The notes below the pieces were generated by a model that worked only from the letters and a program-made list of their open reading frames with translations, was not told the origin of the DNA and searched no databases. A program made the position numbers and the translations under genes. From Actinomycetes bacterium (lineage in GTDB: Bacteria; Actinomycetota; Actinomycetes; Nanopelagicales; Nanopelagicaceae), in assembly GCA_025363635.1 (NCBI GenBank), contig JANYDL010000087.1, forward strand, positions 1 through 39,304: a DNA stretch of 39,304 bases, given 5' to 3'. Shown piece by piece: positions 8,692 through 18,717 of the stretch; the stretch's first letter is position 1, and the number at the start of each line of letters is the position of its first letter.

Positions 8692-9688
8692 ATTAAAAAG
8701 TACAAATCTCACACGTTTTCTTTTTTTCGTATTACTCGGTGTGGCCCTGTTCTTCTTAGGTAATCGAGTCGATGAGTTACGTGTTTATCAAGGTGCGACG
8801 CTTTCCATGTACGTCATAGCAATTGCTTCGATAATTCTCTTGACAGGATATTCTGGTCAAGTTTCCCTTGGCCACGGGGCGCTGATGGCGATTGGTGGTT
8901 ATGCGGCCGCGATTACTCGAGAACATCTTGGGTGGCCCATTTGGATCTGTTTTGCCGTTGCCGTTTTGGTGGCAGCTCTTGCTGGGTCGGTTTTAGGGAC
9001 GGCCGCGGCTCGCCTCTCGGGTCCATATCTGGCTGGCACCACCCTTGCCTTAGCAGTTGGATTGCCCTCGATCGCCAATCAGTTTTCGATTCTTGGTGGC
9101 GAGCAGGGCCTCCTCTTTGATGTCGGCGCGCCTCCTGCCAGCATGGGGGCAGATTTCACCCAATATAAGTGGTACTTCTGGATTGCCGCGCTTACTGCCT
9201 TGATTGTTATGTGGTGGCTTCAAAATATCTTGCGCTCTCGTTATGGTCGCACATGGCGGGCTGTACGAGGCAATGAAGTGGCCGCAGAATTGGCCGGAAT
9301 CCATGTCGGAAAATCAAAAACTCTCGCATTCACTGTGAGTTCTGGCGTAGCGGGTCTGGCCGGGGCAGTGCTTGCGATGACGATAAGCACCGTCTCTCCC
9401 AGCGCGTTCCCACTTTCGCTTTCATTTTCTTTGCTCACGGGCGCTGTTTTGGCTGGCGTAAGTACCCTCTCTGGGGTCATTATTGGAGCACTAACTCTGG
9501 TCGCAACCCCTGAAATTGCCGATGCGATATCTCGTCGCCTTGGAAGTTCGGAGAACGTGACTACGAACTTACCTGGTTTGTTGGTGAGTGCGTTGTTGAT
9601 CATCGTGGTCCTTCTCGTGCCCAATGGACCCCTTGAACAATTGCGCAGCGCCCGCGCAAGAAAAGCGCGTGAGGCTACTCATCAGTAG
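8684..9688 (+). CDS. livM: branched-chain amino acid-type ABC permease, LivM-like
   Basis: Second permease subunit, 334 residues with about nine hydrophobic helices. LivM features include ILLTGYSGQVSLGHGALMAIGGY near residue 50, the cytoplasmic loop RSRYGRTWRAVRGNEVAAELAGI, and a final helix ending in VPNGPLEQL. The GTG start lies inside the livH gene (8-base overlap), indicating tight coupling. The basic C-terminus (ARARKAREA) is cytoplasmic. With livH it should form the transmembrane channel served by LivG and LivF. Confidence 0.93.
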   Translation: MHKLKSTNLTRFLFFVLLGVALFFLGNRVDELRVYQGATLSMYVIAIASIILLTGYSGQVSLGHGALMAIGGYAAAITREHLGWPIWICFAVAVLVAALAGSVLGTAAARLSGPYLAGTTLALAVGLPSIANQFSILGGEQGLLFDVGAPPASMGADFTQYKWYFWIAALTALIVMWWLQNILRSRYGRTWRAVRGNEVAAELAGIHVGKSKTLAFTVSSGVAGLAGAVLAMTISTVSPSAFPLSLSFSLLTGAVLAGVSTLSGVIIGALTLVATPEIADAISRRLGSSENVTTNLPGLLVSALLIIVVLLVPNGPLEQLRSARARKAREATHQ

Positions 9689-9721
9689 AGCGGTAACTCA
9701 ACTCTCGACGGAAGGACTTAC

Positions 9722-11026
9722 ATGTTTGGATTCAATCGCGGAAAGCTACTTGTGGCAACCGCTGTGCTTGCGACGGGCGGACTGACTCTCTCAGCTGTTC
9801 CCGCGCAAGCCTTCTCGCCACATCTAGAAGTTGGTGTGAGTAGCACCGAGATCAAACTCGGCGTCACGTTGCCTATGACAGGAACTGCATCTCCCGGATA
9901 CAACAAAGTTCCCGGAGCGATGAAGGCGTACTTCGACTATGTCAATGCCAACGGTGGTGTCAATGGCAGGAAAATCACTCTGGTCGTAAAAGATGATCAG
10001 TACGTGCCGACTTTGGCTGTCGCTAAGACAAACGAACTTATTCTCAAAGATAAAGTTTTCGCACTGTTGGCCCCTCTTGGTACCGCAAATAACAAGGCAG
10101 TCGCCGCGGCAGTTAACCCGGGACGTCGAGGAATTCCAGTTCTTTTTGTTAATACTGGATACAGCGGATTTGCGAACAAGAAGGTTTATCCAACAACATT
10201 CACAATGCTGCCTTCCTACATTGTGGAAGCAAAGATTATGGCTCAGTATTTGAAAGAGAACTATCCAGATAAGAAGATTGGTTTGCTCTATCAAGATGAC
10301 GACTTTGGCGATGACGCTCTTGCAGGTTTCAAGCAAGCGGGTCTTAATTTCGCTATCAAGGTCCCGTATGCCAGTGGATCACAAGGTGTATCTGGGGTTC
10401 CGGCAACATGGATTGGCAAATTATCTGCCGCAGGCGCTGAGGTAGTTGTGCTCTTCGGTGTTTCGAGTGCGACTGGCGCAGCTTTGGGAACCGCCGCGGT
10501 GATGAAGTACGCACCAAAGTGGGTCCTAGGTTCTGTTGGTGGAGATGCCACCACAATCAAGGCACTCGGTGTTCCTGCTGGTGTTCTTTATAACGCTACG
10601 GGTGCTTCTTTCTTGCCAGCGACTACGGACACAACTGATGAGTACATCAAGTTGTTCCAAGATATCAACACGACTTACAACAAGAGCGCTGTATTTGATA
10701 ACAACGTTCTCGTTGGAATGAACACGGCATTTGTGACGGTTCAGGCCTTAATGGCGGCTGGTGCAAATCCAACTAGAAAATCGCTGATCGCTGCTATTGA
10801 GCGCAAAGGTGCATCTTTTGCCAGTGCTGGTTTGACGCCACTTAACTTCTCAGCGACCAGTCACGTTGGATTCGCCGGCTACTGGTTTGGAACATATGGT
10901 CCAACAGGTGACCTGAAGCCCAATGGAGGCGCTTATACCGTTTACACAACCGATTCAGCAGGGGGTGCAGTTGTGAAATCAACTTATAAGCGTCCTGCAA
11001 TGCCAGCAAAGGGGTTACCTAACTAA
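9722..11026 (+). CDS. livJ: ABC transporter substrate-binding protein, LivJ/periplasmic-binding type I
   Basis: Extracytoplasmic ligand-binding component of the importer. A signal peptide (positively charged start, hydrophobic stretch, cleavage likely after VPAQA near residue 29) precedes a type I periplasmic-binding fold starting IKLGVTLPMTGTASPG. Segments GRKITLVVKDDQY, LLYQDDDFGDDAL and the internal VVLFGVS are typical of Leu/Ile/Val- or amide-binding receptors. No lipobox cysteine is visible, so it may be released or held by another means. An AAGGA Shine-Dalgarno sits in the 33-base gap after livM. Its TAA overlaps the hydrolase ATG. The ligand cannot be read from sequence. Confidence 0.92.
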   Translation: MFGFNRGKLLVATAVLATGGLTLSAVPAQAFSPHLEVGVSSTEIKLGVTLPMTGTASPGYNKVPGAMKAYFDYVNANGGVNGRKITLVVKDDQYVPTLAVAKTNELILKDKVFALLAPLGTANNKAVAAAVNPGRRGIPVLFVNTGYSGFANKKVYPTTFTMLPSYIVEAKIMAQYLKENYPDKKIGLLYQDDDFGDDALAGFKQAGLNFAIKVPYASGSQGVSGVPATWIGKLSAAGAEVVVLFGVSSATGAALGTAAVMKYAPKWVLGSVGGDATTIKALGVPAGVLYNATGASFLPATTDTTDEYIKLFQDINTTYNKSAVFDNNVLVGMNTAFVTVQALMAAGANPTRKSLIAAIERKGASFASAGLTPLNFSATSHVGFAGYWFGTYGPTGDLKPNGGAYTVYTTDSAGGAVVKSTYKRPAMPAKGLPN

Positions 11027-12681
11027 TGAGTATTCTGCGATCTAAGAAATCTCGAGCAATTTCACTTCTCTCTGCAACCACGTTAGTAACAATGATGGTT
11101 GTAGCAATTCCTGGTTCTGCTCATGCAGCACCAGCGTGCGATGGTGGATTAGCAATCAATACATGCGGTGGAGTGACCAGCGATGGTGCGCCCTATGTAA
11201 TGAAAGTCCCAGGCAACTTTAATGGAACCGTTGTCATCTATTCGCATGGCTACCGCCCGAACATCAATGTTCCAGCGGGGATTCCTGGATATGGTGGATA
11301 TGTTGTCAACAACACTCCACAACCAGGACCTATTGCGGCGGGAAATAACACAGCGGCGATTTCTTATCTATTGGGCAATGGATATGCAATTGCCGGATCG
11401 GGATTTGCTCGTCAAGGGTGGAATGCTGATTCTGCCATTGCAACAGATGTTGAACTCATTGGCGCATTCAAGACGAAATTCCCTACGACAAAACATGTTG
11501 TCGCTTGGGGAGAATCACTTGGAGGTTTTATTACTCAAGGTCTGGCAGAAAAACATCCAGAACTCATTGATGCAGCAGCGCCAATGTGTGTCGCTGACAA
11601 CATTGGAGCGGAACTCACCGCCGCTGGAGATTTCCTCTGGGGTGTAAAAGTTCTCTTTGATCCCACAATTAAGGGGGGCAATTACTCTGCAGGTGCCGCG
11701 GGTTATGGTGAAGCAATGGGAGATCTCGTTAAGTTCTTTACCGTTCTTGGTAAATTACAAGCGGCAGTTTCCTCTGGTGCTTGGCCAGACACCTCAAGTG
11801 CAACTGGAAAAGCTTTGGCAGCTGCAGGGGTTCCATCTCGCAGTGCATTGCTTCTTCTTGGCTTGATGGCTGGATTGCCAACACAATCAGCACACTTTGA
11901 TTCGATCTCAGGACCAACCGGCGCGTTGAAGTTAACCTTCCCGTTGGCTGTTAGCCCGGCGCTTGCCATTCTTGAAAATGGTGCAAATGCTGGTGGCCTG
12001 GCAGTTCTAGCAACCCATGACATCGAACTCCAAGCAGGTGGAGCGGTATACGACAACACCCAGACTGATTACAGGGCGAGAGTTGCGAACGAAAGAGTTG
12101 TGTTCAATGCGGCTCTGAGTGGCAACACGGTAATCGATGCCCTTCTTGGAGCGCTAAGCCCGTTGAATCCTGATGCACCACGTGCAAAGGGAAATGCTGC
12201 GGCCATGGCGAAGATGAATACGCTTCAGGCCAACACCGGCAAGATTAATGTTCCAACAATCACAATGGTTGGAACAGCAGATCCGATTACTCCTGCAGGT
12301 TCATCGATGCGTATCGCTGAGGCTTATGCCGCACAATATGCCTCGGAGAAGGCAGCCGCAATTGCGAATTACAAGAAGACAAAATCATACGTCTCACCAC
12401 AGAAGAAGTTGCTTTCCATTTGGAATACAACTCCTGCTGCGTACACGACCTTTGATGCGACTACAGGTGCTCCGATAACTTCTACTCCTGCAGCCTCAGG
12501 TACGAATCACTGCAACTTCACTGTAGATCAGTATCTGGTTGTGGCGAAGCAACTTGTCACCGCGGGTACGACAGGTAAATTCCTGTCAGGAGCAACTACG
12601 GCGACGCTTGTTAGGAAAGCAAAGAACTTGTCAACAGATCCGCTCATCAGTATTCCGTTGATGAAGTTCTATCAGCAGTAA
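11026..12681 (+). CDS. secreted alpha/beta hydrolase coupled to the liv operon
   Basis: A 551-residue exported protein of the alpha/beta-hydrolase superfamily. A signal peptide runs to about residue 35 (GSAHA then AP). The oxyanion strand VVIYSHGY is near 70, the nucleophile elbow GESLG places Ser164, the probable acid is Asp419 in VGTADPITP, and the probable base is His495 in TNHCNF. A long insertion between strand six and the acid probably forms a lid. It begins on the last base of the livJ stop (TAATG), so it is translated with the transporter and may release the ligand the importer takes up. That link is inference. Peptidase, esterase and amidase activities are all possible. Confidence 0.82.
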   Translation: MSILRSKKSRAISLLSATTLVTMMVVAIPGSAHAAPACDGGLAINTCGGVTSDGAPYVMKVPGNFNGTVVIYSHGYRPNINVPAGIPGYGGYVVNNTPQPGPIAAGNNTAAISYLLGNGYAIAGSGFARQGWNADSAIATDVELIGAFKTKFPTTKHVVAWGESLGGFITQGLAEKHPELIDAAAPMCVADNIGAELTAAGDFLWGVKVLFDPTIKGGNYSAGAAGYGEAMGDLVKFFTVLGKLQAAVSSGAWPDTSSATGKALAAAGVPSRSALLLLGLMAGLPTQSAHFDSISGPTGALKLTFPLAVSPALAILENGANAGGLAVLATHDIELQAGGAVYDNTQTDYRARVANERVVFNAALSGNTVIDALLGALSPLNPDAPRAKGNAAAMAKMNTLQANTGKINVPTITMVGTADPITPAGSSMRIAEAYAAQYASEKAAAIANYKKTKSYVSPQKKLLSIWNTTPAAYTTFDATTGAPITSTPAASGTNHCNFTVDQYLVVAKQLVTAGTTGKFLSGATTATLVRKAKNLSTDPLISIPLMKFYQQ

Positions 12682-12693
12682 ATCATTCTGGTC

Positions 12694-12732
12694 GAACGGA
12701 GGCTTGGGAGACCAAGCCTCCGTTCTTTTTTT
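12694..12732 (+). terminator. strong rho-independent terminator after liv-hydrolase operon
   Basis: A perfect 14-bp stem (12694-12707 with 12712-12725) is closed by a GAGA tetraloop of the GNRA class and followed by seven T. It lies 13 bases after the hydrolase stop and cleanly separates the transporter unit from tsaE. Confidence 0.95.
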
Positions 12733-12746
12733 CTCTGCCTTTCCAC

Positions 12747-12752
12747 TAAACT
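12747..12752 (+). promoter_or_regulatory. candidate -10 element for tsaE (leaderless-type start)
   Basis: TAAACT matches the actinobacterial TAnnnT -10 pattern and lies nine bases before the tsaE ATG, immediately after the upstream terminator. No Shine-Dalgarno is present, which would fit a leaderless or nearly leaderless transcript. No good -35 is visible. Confidence 0.4.
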
Positions 12753-12761
12753 TGGAAAATC

Positions 12762-13202
12762 ATGATTGAGATTGCACATCCAGATGAAATGTTTGAGTTG
12801 GGCAAACGCCTCGGCGATCAGTTTCGGGCTGGCGATTTGGTTTTGGTAAATGGGCCGCTTGGGGCGGGAAAAACGCTCCTTACCCAAGGTATCGGCGCGA
12901 GTCTTGGAATAAGTGGAATCACTTCGCCGACCTTTGTCATATCTCGACTGCACCGAGGAAAAGTGAATCTCATTCATGTGGATGCGTATCGTTTACTAAC
13001 AGCGGAGAATCCGAATCTTTCACTCGACGATTTAGATTTGGATTCAGAACGTGAAGGCGCAATAACAGTGGTGGAATGGGGCGGTTCCGCCGCCGCTCGG
13101 TTGTCGGAAGATCGCCTTGAAATTTACATCGATCGAGAATCTGAAACGAGAAAAGTTTCCTCCTTTGGTCGTGGCTCACGGTGGGAAGGCTTCATGCTAT
13201 GA
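12762..13202 (+). CDS. tsaE: tRNA t6A biosynthesis ATPase TsaE
   Basis: P-loop ATPase that works with TsaB and TsaD to make the universal N6-threonylcarbamoyl-adenosine at tRNA position 37. The 146-residue protein has Walker A GPLGAGKTLLTQG near residue 30, then SPTFVI (switch region), HVDAYRL and the VVEWGG motif. It follows a terminator, so it probably opens a new operon, and its TGA overlaps the tsaB ATG (ATGA). Confidence 0.94.
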   Translation: MIEIAHPDEMFELGKRLGDQFRAGDLVLVNGPLGAGKTLLTQGIGASLGISGITSPTFVISRLHRGKVNLIHVDAYRLLTAENPNLSLDDLDLDSEREGAITVVEWGGSAAARLSEDRLEIYIDRESETRKVSSFGRGSRWEGFML

Positions 13203-13801
13203 CTGTCTCCTTAGTCATCGATACTTCAACCTCGCGTACCTCTGTTGCGATTATCGATGACACTGCGATTCTTTGGCAGGGTTTTCGCGATGGAGCAACT
13301 GCCCACGGTCATGTACTTCCTGCACTGGCGCAAGAGGGGTTGTCTGCATATAGCGTCATTGATCAAGTTGTTGTTGGCATGGGTCCAGGTCCATATACCG
13401 GGCTCAGAGTGGGGATTGCATTCGCTCGAAGTTTCGCCTTGGCGCGCACTATTGGAGTGATAGGTATATGTTCACTAGACGCAATTGCGGCGTTAGTAAC
13501 TGAAGAAAATGATTTCATCATTGCGACCGATGCTCGTCGTAAGGAAGTTTATTGGGCTAAATATGAATCTGGGATGCGTGTAGGAAATCCGAGCATTGAA
13601 TATCCCCTCAAACTTTCTGAAAGCCCTCTTCAGATTTTCGGAGAAGGCGCCGCAAAGTACGGCATCGGATCCAAATCTGAGATTCTCTATCCCGATTTAC
13701 GCGCAATGGCTGGCCTGAGTCAGGACTCACAAAATTGGATTGATGAGCCTATGTATTTGCGACGTCCAGATGCAGTCCCGACAAGTGAGCGACCATCGTG
13801 A
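13199..13801 (+). CDS. tsaB: tRNA t6A biosynthesis protein TsaB
   Basis: ASKHA-fold partner that stabilises TsaD in the t6A complex. The ATG at 13199 was chosen over an in-frame GTG at 13181 because it gives the classical start MTVSLVIDTSTSRTSVAI and the four-base overlap with tsaE. GMGPGPYTGLRVGIAFARSFA near residue 61 is the family signature. At 200 residues it is slightly short. The C-terminal half is weakly conserved, as usual for TsaB. Its TGA overlaps the rimI GTG. Confidence 0.93.
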   Translation: MTVSLVIDTSTSRTSVAIIDDTAILWQGFRDGATAHGHVLPALAQEGLSAYSVIDQVVVGMGPGPYTGLRVGIAFARSFALARTIGVIGICSLDAIAALVTEENDFIIATDARRKEVYWAKYESGMRVGNPSIEYPLKLSESPLQIFGEGAAKYGIGSKSEILYPDLRAMAGLSQDSQNWIDEPMYLRRPDAVPTSERPS

Positions 13802-14256
13802 AACCGACGACTCGTGCGATGACCGCATTGGATTTGCCGGTCGTAATTTCGATGGAACGCGAGATCTATAAAAATGACGCCTGGTCGGTGGGTCAATTCA
13901 AGGAGGAGTTGTCTAGCGTTCCAAAGAATCGGCTCTATCTCGTCGCGGTGAATGAGACGGACGAAGTGATTGGTTATGCCGGGATATTCGCTCCGAGTGA
14001 AGGATTGGATTCGGAAGTCTTAACACTGACCGTGAAGGCAGAATATCGAAGACACGGTATAGGTCGTTCATTGTTGCAAGAATTGATTGCCTGGGCTCAG
14101 AGGCGCAAATCAAGTGTTATTTTTCTTGAAGTTCGTGAGGGCAATGAAGAGGCCAATCCTCTATACATTTCAGAAGGTTTTGCCCCGATTTCACACAGAG
14201 ATAATTACTACACCGCTGGCGTTCGCGCAGTTGTCATGAAGAAGGACCTTTCATGA
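13798..14256 (+). CDS. rimI: ribosomal protein S18-alanine N-acetyltransferase, RimI-like
   Basis: GNAT-fold acetyltransferase of 152 residues. The acetyl-CoA motif is [16 protein letters not shown] near residue 82, followed by [15 protein letters not shown] and GF, the typical RimI C-terminal half; the N-terminal IYKNDAWS resembles the RimI substrate loop (usually FxxPWS). Its place between tsaB and tsaD is the standard one in actinobacteria. Substrate S18 is inferred from the family; broader N-terminal acetylation is possible. It overlaps both neighbours by four bases. Confidence 0.9.
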   Translation: MKPTTRAMTALDLPVVISMEREIYKNDAWSVGQFKEELSSVPKNRLYLVAVNETDEVIGYAGIFAPSEGLDSEVLTLTVKAEYRRHGIGRSLLQELIAWAQRRKSSVIFLEVREGNEEANPLYISEGFAPISHRDNYYTAGVRAVVMKKDLS

Positions 14257-15290
14257 TTCACGAACCGTTGGTGTTAGGTATCGAAACCTCATGTGATGAG
14301 ACTGCGGTAGGAATTGTGCGGGGTCGCAAATTATTGTCTAATGTCCTTTCGTCCAGTGTCGATGAGCATGCGCGATTTGGCGGAGTTGTGCCTGAGATTG
14401 CAAGTCGCGCACATCTGGAAGCCATGGGCACCGTAATTGAAGCAGCGCTTCACCAATCGAAAGTCACGCTTAATGAGATTGATGCGGTTGCAGTGACTGG
14501 TGGGCCTGGACTTGTTGGAGCACTGCTTGTCGGTGTCGCTTCTGCCAGCGGATTAGCACTCGGATTGAACAAACCTTTTTATGCGGTGAATCATCTCGCC
14601 GCTCACGTGAGTGTGGACTTACTTACTCACCAACTTCCAGTCGAGCCGACCATTGCGCTATTAGTGAGTGGTGGACATTCATCTTTGCTACAAGTAGATG
14701 ACATTACTTCTTCCATTACGAAGCTCGGTGAGAGTATGGATGACGCGGCTGGGGAGGCCTTCGACAAGATAGCCCGCGTCATGGGACTTGGATTTCCCGG
14801 TGGCCCAGCACTCGATCGGGAATCCGTAGGGGGAAATTCTTCGGCGATTGATTTTCCACGAGGATTGACACAATCAAGTGATTGGCAAACTCGTCCCTTT
14901 GATTTTTCTTTCTCTGGTCTCAAAACTGCAGTCGCGCGATATCTGGAGTCCACGCCGAATTACAACAGAGCCGATGTCGCCGCATCTTTTCAAGAAGCGA
15001 TAGTTGATGTACTGCTTCTCAAAGCAATTGCGGCTTGCAAAAAAACTGGAATCGATTCTCTTGTCATTGCAGGAGGAGTGGCGGCTAACGCTCGTTTGCG
15101 AGCAGTGGCGCAAGAACGCTGCGAAAATTCGAAAATCCAACTTCGAATTCCAGCCCCCGGACTCTGTACAGATAATGGAGCTATGGTGGCCGCACTTGGA
15201 TCCTTGATGGTTTCGGCTGGGCGAGCGCCTAGTCCGCTCGATGCCGAGGCCGATTCCAGCCTGTCGGTGACGACGGTGAGTCTTGTGTAG
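14253..15290 (+). CDS. tsaD: tRNA N6-adenosine threonylcarbamoyltransferase
   Basis: Catalytic subunit of t6A synthesis, transferring the threonylcarbamoyl group from TC-AMP to A37 of ANN-decoding tRNAs. The 345-residue protein starts [15 protein letters not shown], has [14 protein letters not shown], the metal-binding [21 protein letters not shown], and [21 protein letters not shown]. The conserved end CTDNGAMVA is intact. It is the last gene of the tsaE-tsaB-rimI-tsaD unit; the next start is that of the toxin-antitoxin module. Confidence 0.96.
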   Translation: MIHEPLVLGIETSCDETAVGIVRGRKLLSNVLSSSVDEHARFGGVVPEIASRAHLEAMGTVIEAALHQSKVTLNEIDAVAVTGGPGLVGALLVGVASASGLALGLNKPFYAVNHLAAHVSVDLLTHQLPVEPTIALLVSGGHSSLLQVDDITSSITKLGESMDDAAGEAFDKIARVMGLGFPGGPALDRESVGGNSSAIDFPRGLTQSSDWQTRPFDFSFSGLKTAVARYLESTPNYNRADVAASFQEAIVDVLLLKAIAACKKTGIDSLVIAGGVAANARLRAVAQERCENSKIQLRIPAPGLCTDNGAMVAALGSLMVSAGRAPSPLDAEADSSLSVTTVSLV

Positions 15291-15308
15291 CCTTAGCAAT
15301 CGATCATC

Positions 15309-15331
15309 TGGTAATATCTTGATACATCAAG
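15309..15331 (+). promoter_or_regulatory. extended -10 promoter with abutting operator palindrome (toxin-antitoxin)
   Basis: TG at 15309-15310, one base, then TAATAT at 15312-15317 form a good extended -10. Directly next is the inverted repeat CTTGAT-AC-ATCAAG (15318-15331), which would cover the transcription start. This layout fits autorepression by the antitoxin or toxin-antitoxin complex. The -35 is weak, as expected for extended -10 promoters. Operator function is inference. Confidence 0.6.
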
Positions 15332-15349
15332 ATGAAACTGGAGCAAGAG

Positions 15350-15577
15350 ATGACGATTTCTCGAAAGAAGTTTTCTTCACAGGCCGATCCTGAAATTTTG
15401 GATGCGGCGCGTGCTGCGGCTCAGGCTGAGGGGCGTCAATTCCAATCTCTACTTGAAGATGCCCTTTCTCAATATCTAGAGCGAACACAGTCCCAACGGC
15501 CTAGAACGCATGTTCTCGAAGCCTTTGGCATGAGTTTGCAGGAGTTTGATTCCTTGTATGAAGAACTTGCAAAGTGA
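15350..15577 (+). CDS. antitoxin of Phd/Doc-like module
   Basis: Small protein of 75 residues if started at the ATG at 15350, which has a GGAG Shine-Dalgarno six bases upstream; an ATG at 15332 would add six residues. MTISRKKFSSQADPEILDAARAAAQ followed by a helix resembles ribbon-helix-helix or similar DNA-binding antitoxins. The C-terminal part (HVLEAFGMSLQEFDSLYEEL) is acidic and amphipathic and is the likely toxin-binding arm. Its TGA overlaps the toxin GTG (GTGA), the usual arrangement for balanced expression. The exact antitoxin family is not assigned. Confidence 0.78.
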   Translation: MTISRKKFSSQADPEILDAARAAAQAEGRQFQSLLEDALSQYLERTQSQRPRTHVLEAFGMSLQEFDSLYEELAK

Positions 15578-15957
15578 GCCAAGAATTCCAGTATTTAACG
15601 CTTGCCGACACTCTTGCACTTCACGCAATTCTGATCCGCAGATACGGCGGTACCGATGGTGTTCGGGAGATGGGCGCTCTGGAATCCGCGCTTTTCCGCC
15701 CACAAACGGGGTACTACGCCGATCTTATTGCGGAGGCGACGGCCTTGCTTGAGAGTTTGACCATGAACCATCCATTTCTTGATGGCAACAAAAGGGTCGC
15801 ATTTGCAGTAACGGACACCTTTCTACGGATAAACGGATACCGAATCGAGCTATCAAGCGCTCAAATACACGCTGGTCTGATGAATTTCTTTGAGACGGGC
15901 ACCTTTCTCTTTGCCCATCTGGAACCGTGGCTCCGAGCGGCAGTCCGGCCCCTTTAG
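15574..15957 (+). CDS. doc: Doc-like Fic-fold toxin
   Basis: A 127-residue Fic-fold protein of the Doc type. The core motif HPFLDGNKRVAF spans 66-77: His66 and Asn72-Lys73-Arg74 are the Doc-type NKR signature rather than the GNGRxxR of AMP-transferases. The Doc family phosphorylates elongation factor EF-Tu and stops translation. Upstream elements YLTLADTLALHAILI and GALESALFRP are typical of Doc N-termini. Residue Gly71 takes the place of the Ala common in phage P1 Doc. Inserted between tsaD and groES, which are adjacent in many actinobacteria, so the module was probably acquired. Confidence 0.88.
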   Translation: MSQEFQYLTLADTLALHAILIRRYGGTDGVREMGALESALFRPQTGYYADLIAEATALLESLTMNHPFLDGNKRVAFAVTDTFLRINGYRIELSSAQIHAGLMNFFETGTFLFAHLEPWLRAAVRPL

Positions 15958-15966
15958 TTCGCCAAA

Positions 15967-15995
15967 TTGACCACAGGGAACGACCCTTCTAGGCT
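15967..15995 (+). promoter_or_regulatory. groESL promoter
   Basis: TTGACC (15967-15972), 17-base spacer, TAGGCT (15990-15995). This predicts a start around 16002, inside the CIRCE repeat, so bound HrcA would block initiation. Confidence 0.75.
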
Positions 15996-16000
15996 TGGCG

Positions 16001-16027
16001 TTAGCACTCAGGGGTCGAGTCTGCTAA
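16001..16027. promoter_or_regulatory. CIRCE element (HrcA operator)
   Basis: TTAGCACTC, nine bases, GTCTGCTAA. The left arm is a perfect match to the CIRCE consensus and the right arm matches seven of nine (consensus GAGTGCTAA). It is located between the groES promoter and start codon, as in other HrcA-regulated chaperonin operons. hrcA itself is not in this window. Confidence 0.88.
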
Positions 16028-16091
16028 TCAGAGTTTCGCCCCATGAGGGAAGTTCCATCAATCGTTAGATACCTAAAGAAGGAGTCAACAA

Positions 16092-16388
16092 ATGGCCGTT
16101 GCCATTAAGCCGCTAGAGGATCGCATTGTTGTTAAGGCTATTGAAGCCGAGAAGACCACTGCGTCAGGTCTTGTCATTCCTGACACCGCAACTGAAAAGC
16201 CACAAGAGGGAACAGTTATCGCTGTTGGACCCGGTCGCTTTGATGATGGCGTTCGTGTTCCTATGGATGTCAAAGTTGGCGATGTCGTTCTCTATAGCAA
16301 GTACGGCGGAACTGAAGTGAAGTACAACAACGAGGAATATCTTGTTCTTTCAGCCCGCGACATTCTTGCAGTGATTGAGAAGAAGTAA
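16092..16388 (+). CDS. groES: co-chaperonin GroES
   Basis: Ten-kilodalton lid of the GroEL folding chamber. The 98 residues begin [28 protein letters not shown], with the mobile loop in TASGLVIP, and continue with [19 protein letters not shown] strong AAGGAG Shine-Dalgarno lies eight bases before the ATG. It has a vegetative promoter and a CIRCE operator upstream, indicating heat-shock control by HrcA. groEL follows without any gap. Confidence 0.97.
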   Translation: MAVAIKPLEDRIVVKAIEAEKTTASGLVIPDTATEKPQEGTVIAVGPGRFDDGVRVPMDVKVGDVVLYSKYGGTEVKYNNEEYLVLSARDILAVIEKK

Positions 16389-18023
<1,635 letters not shown>

Positions 18024-18036
18024 ATCTCAATAAAGT

Positions 18037-18075
18037 AAAGACGGGCTTTTCACTTTGGTGAAGAGCCCGTCTTTT
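18037..18075 (+). terminator. terminator of groESL operon
   Basis: A 17-bp stem with a single G-U wobble pairs 18037-18053 with 18058-18074 across a TTTG loop; the T-run is short because the stem itself ends in TTT. It lies 13 bases after the groEL stop and may work on both strands. Confidence 0.9.
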
Positions 18076-18076
18076 A

Positions 18077-18106
18077 TTGTGATGCGCCTAGCAATGCATC
18101 TATGCT
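18077..18106 (+). promoter_or_regulatory. candidate promoter of the GNAT gene
   Basis: TTGTGA (18077-18082), 18-base spacer, TATGCT (18101-18106), ten bases before the ATG with no Shine-Dalgarno between. It is placed right after the groESL terminator. Confidence 0.5.
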
Positions 18107-18116
18107 CAAATAAGGC

Positions 18117-18671
18117 ATGGAAATTCTTCGTCCCACGCTCGAGATGTTGGAGAGTTATCGCGCGGGTCTGTTTCAGTCGCTTGCGGCTGGTGGCGATCTC
18201 AATCCTGAATATGTCGAGGATCAGTTGGAGAAAATTGCTGCGGACCCAGAAAAATTTATTGAGTTTCAAGATGACCCAGATGGACTTGGCGGGGATGCTC
18301 GGTTACCTGATGGAACTTTCGTGCCTCGATTGCCGGGTTTTTCTCGTTGGATCTGGGATGGCGAAGTCTGTGGATCAATCAATTTTAGATGGCAAAAGGG
18401 GAGTACCGATCTTCCAGATTATTGCCTGGGACATATCGGCTATGGAGTCTTCCCGCGGAAGAGGGGAAATGGCTATGCAACTCAGGCTTTAGGCCAACTT
18501 TTGGATGAAGTGAGAGTTCTCAAGATGCCTTTTGTGGAGTTCGTAACGGATCCTGAAAACTTGATCTCCCAAAAAGTAATACTTACTAATGGCGGCGTGC
18601 TTCACGAGAGATTCGAGATTTCACAGCAACGTGGTGGGGGAGAAGGACTTCGTTTTCGCTACTATTTTTGA
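18117..18671 (+). CDS. GNAT-family N-acetyltransferase
   Basis: A 184-residue acetyltransferase-fold protein. The acetyl-CoA-binding segment GYGVFPRKRGNGYATQALGQLLDEV near residue 101 carries the RxxGxA pattern; a beta strand with GSINFRW precedes it and a variable VTDPENLISQKV segment follows, as in the Acetyltransf_3 (RimJ/RimL-like) branch. Substrate unknown. The gene is monocistronic in appearance, between the groESL terminator and the ECF sigma promoter. Confidence 0.82.
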   Translation: MEILRPTLEMLESYRAGLFQSLAAGGDLNPEYVEDQLEKIAADPEKFIEFQDDPDGLGGDARLPDGTFVPRLPGFSRWIWDGEVCGSINFRWQKGSTDLPDYCLGHIGYGVFPRKRGNGYATQALGQLLDEVRVLKMPFVEFVTDPENLISQKVILTNGGVLHERFEISQQRGGGEGLRFRYYF

Positions 18672-18717
18672 AGATTCTCCTTGGACTGCTCAGCCTAGAA
18701 AATATGCAAAAAGTGTG

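Noticed and set aside
7953-8705. A 250-codon open frame antisense to livH.
   Set aside because: It mirrors livH, whose membrane-protein coding is unmistakable; its composition is Arg/Pro/Thr-rich as expected for a shadow frame.
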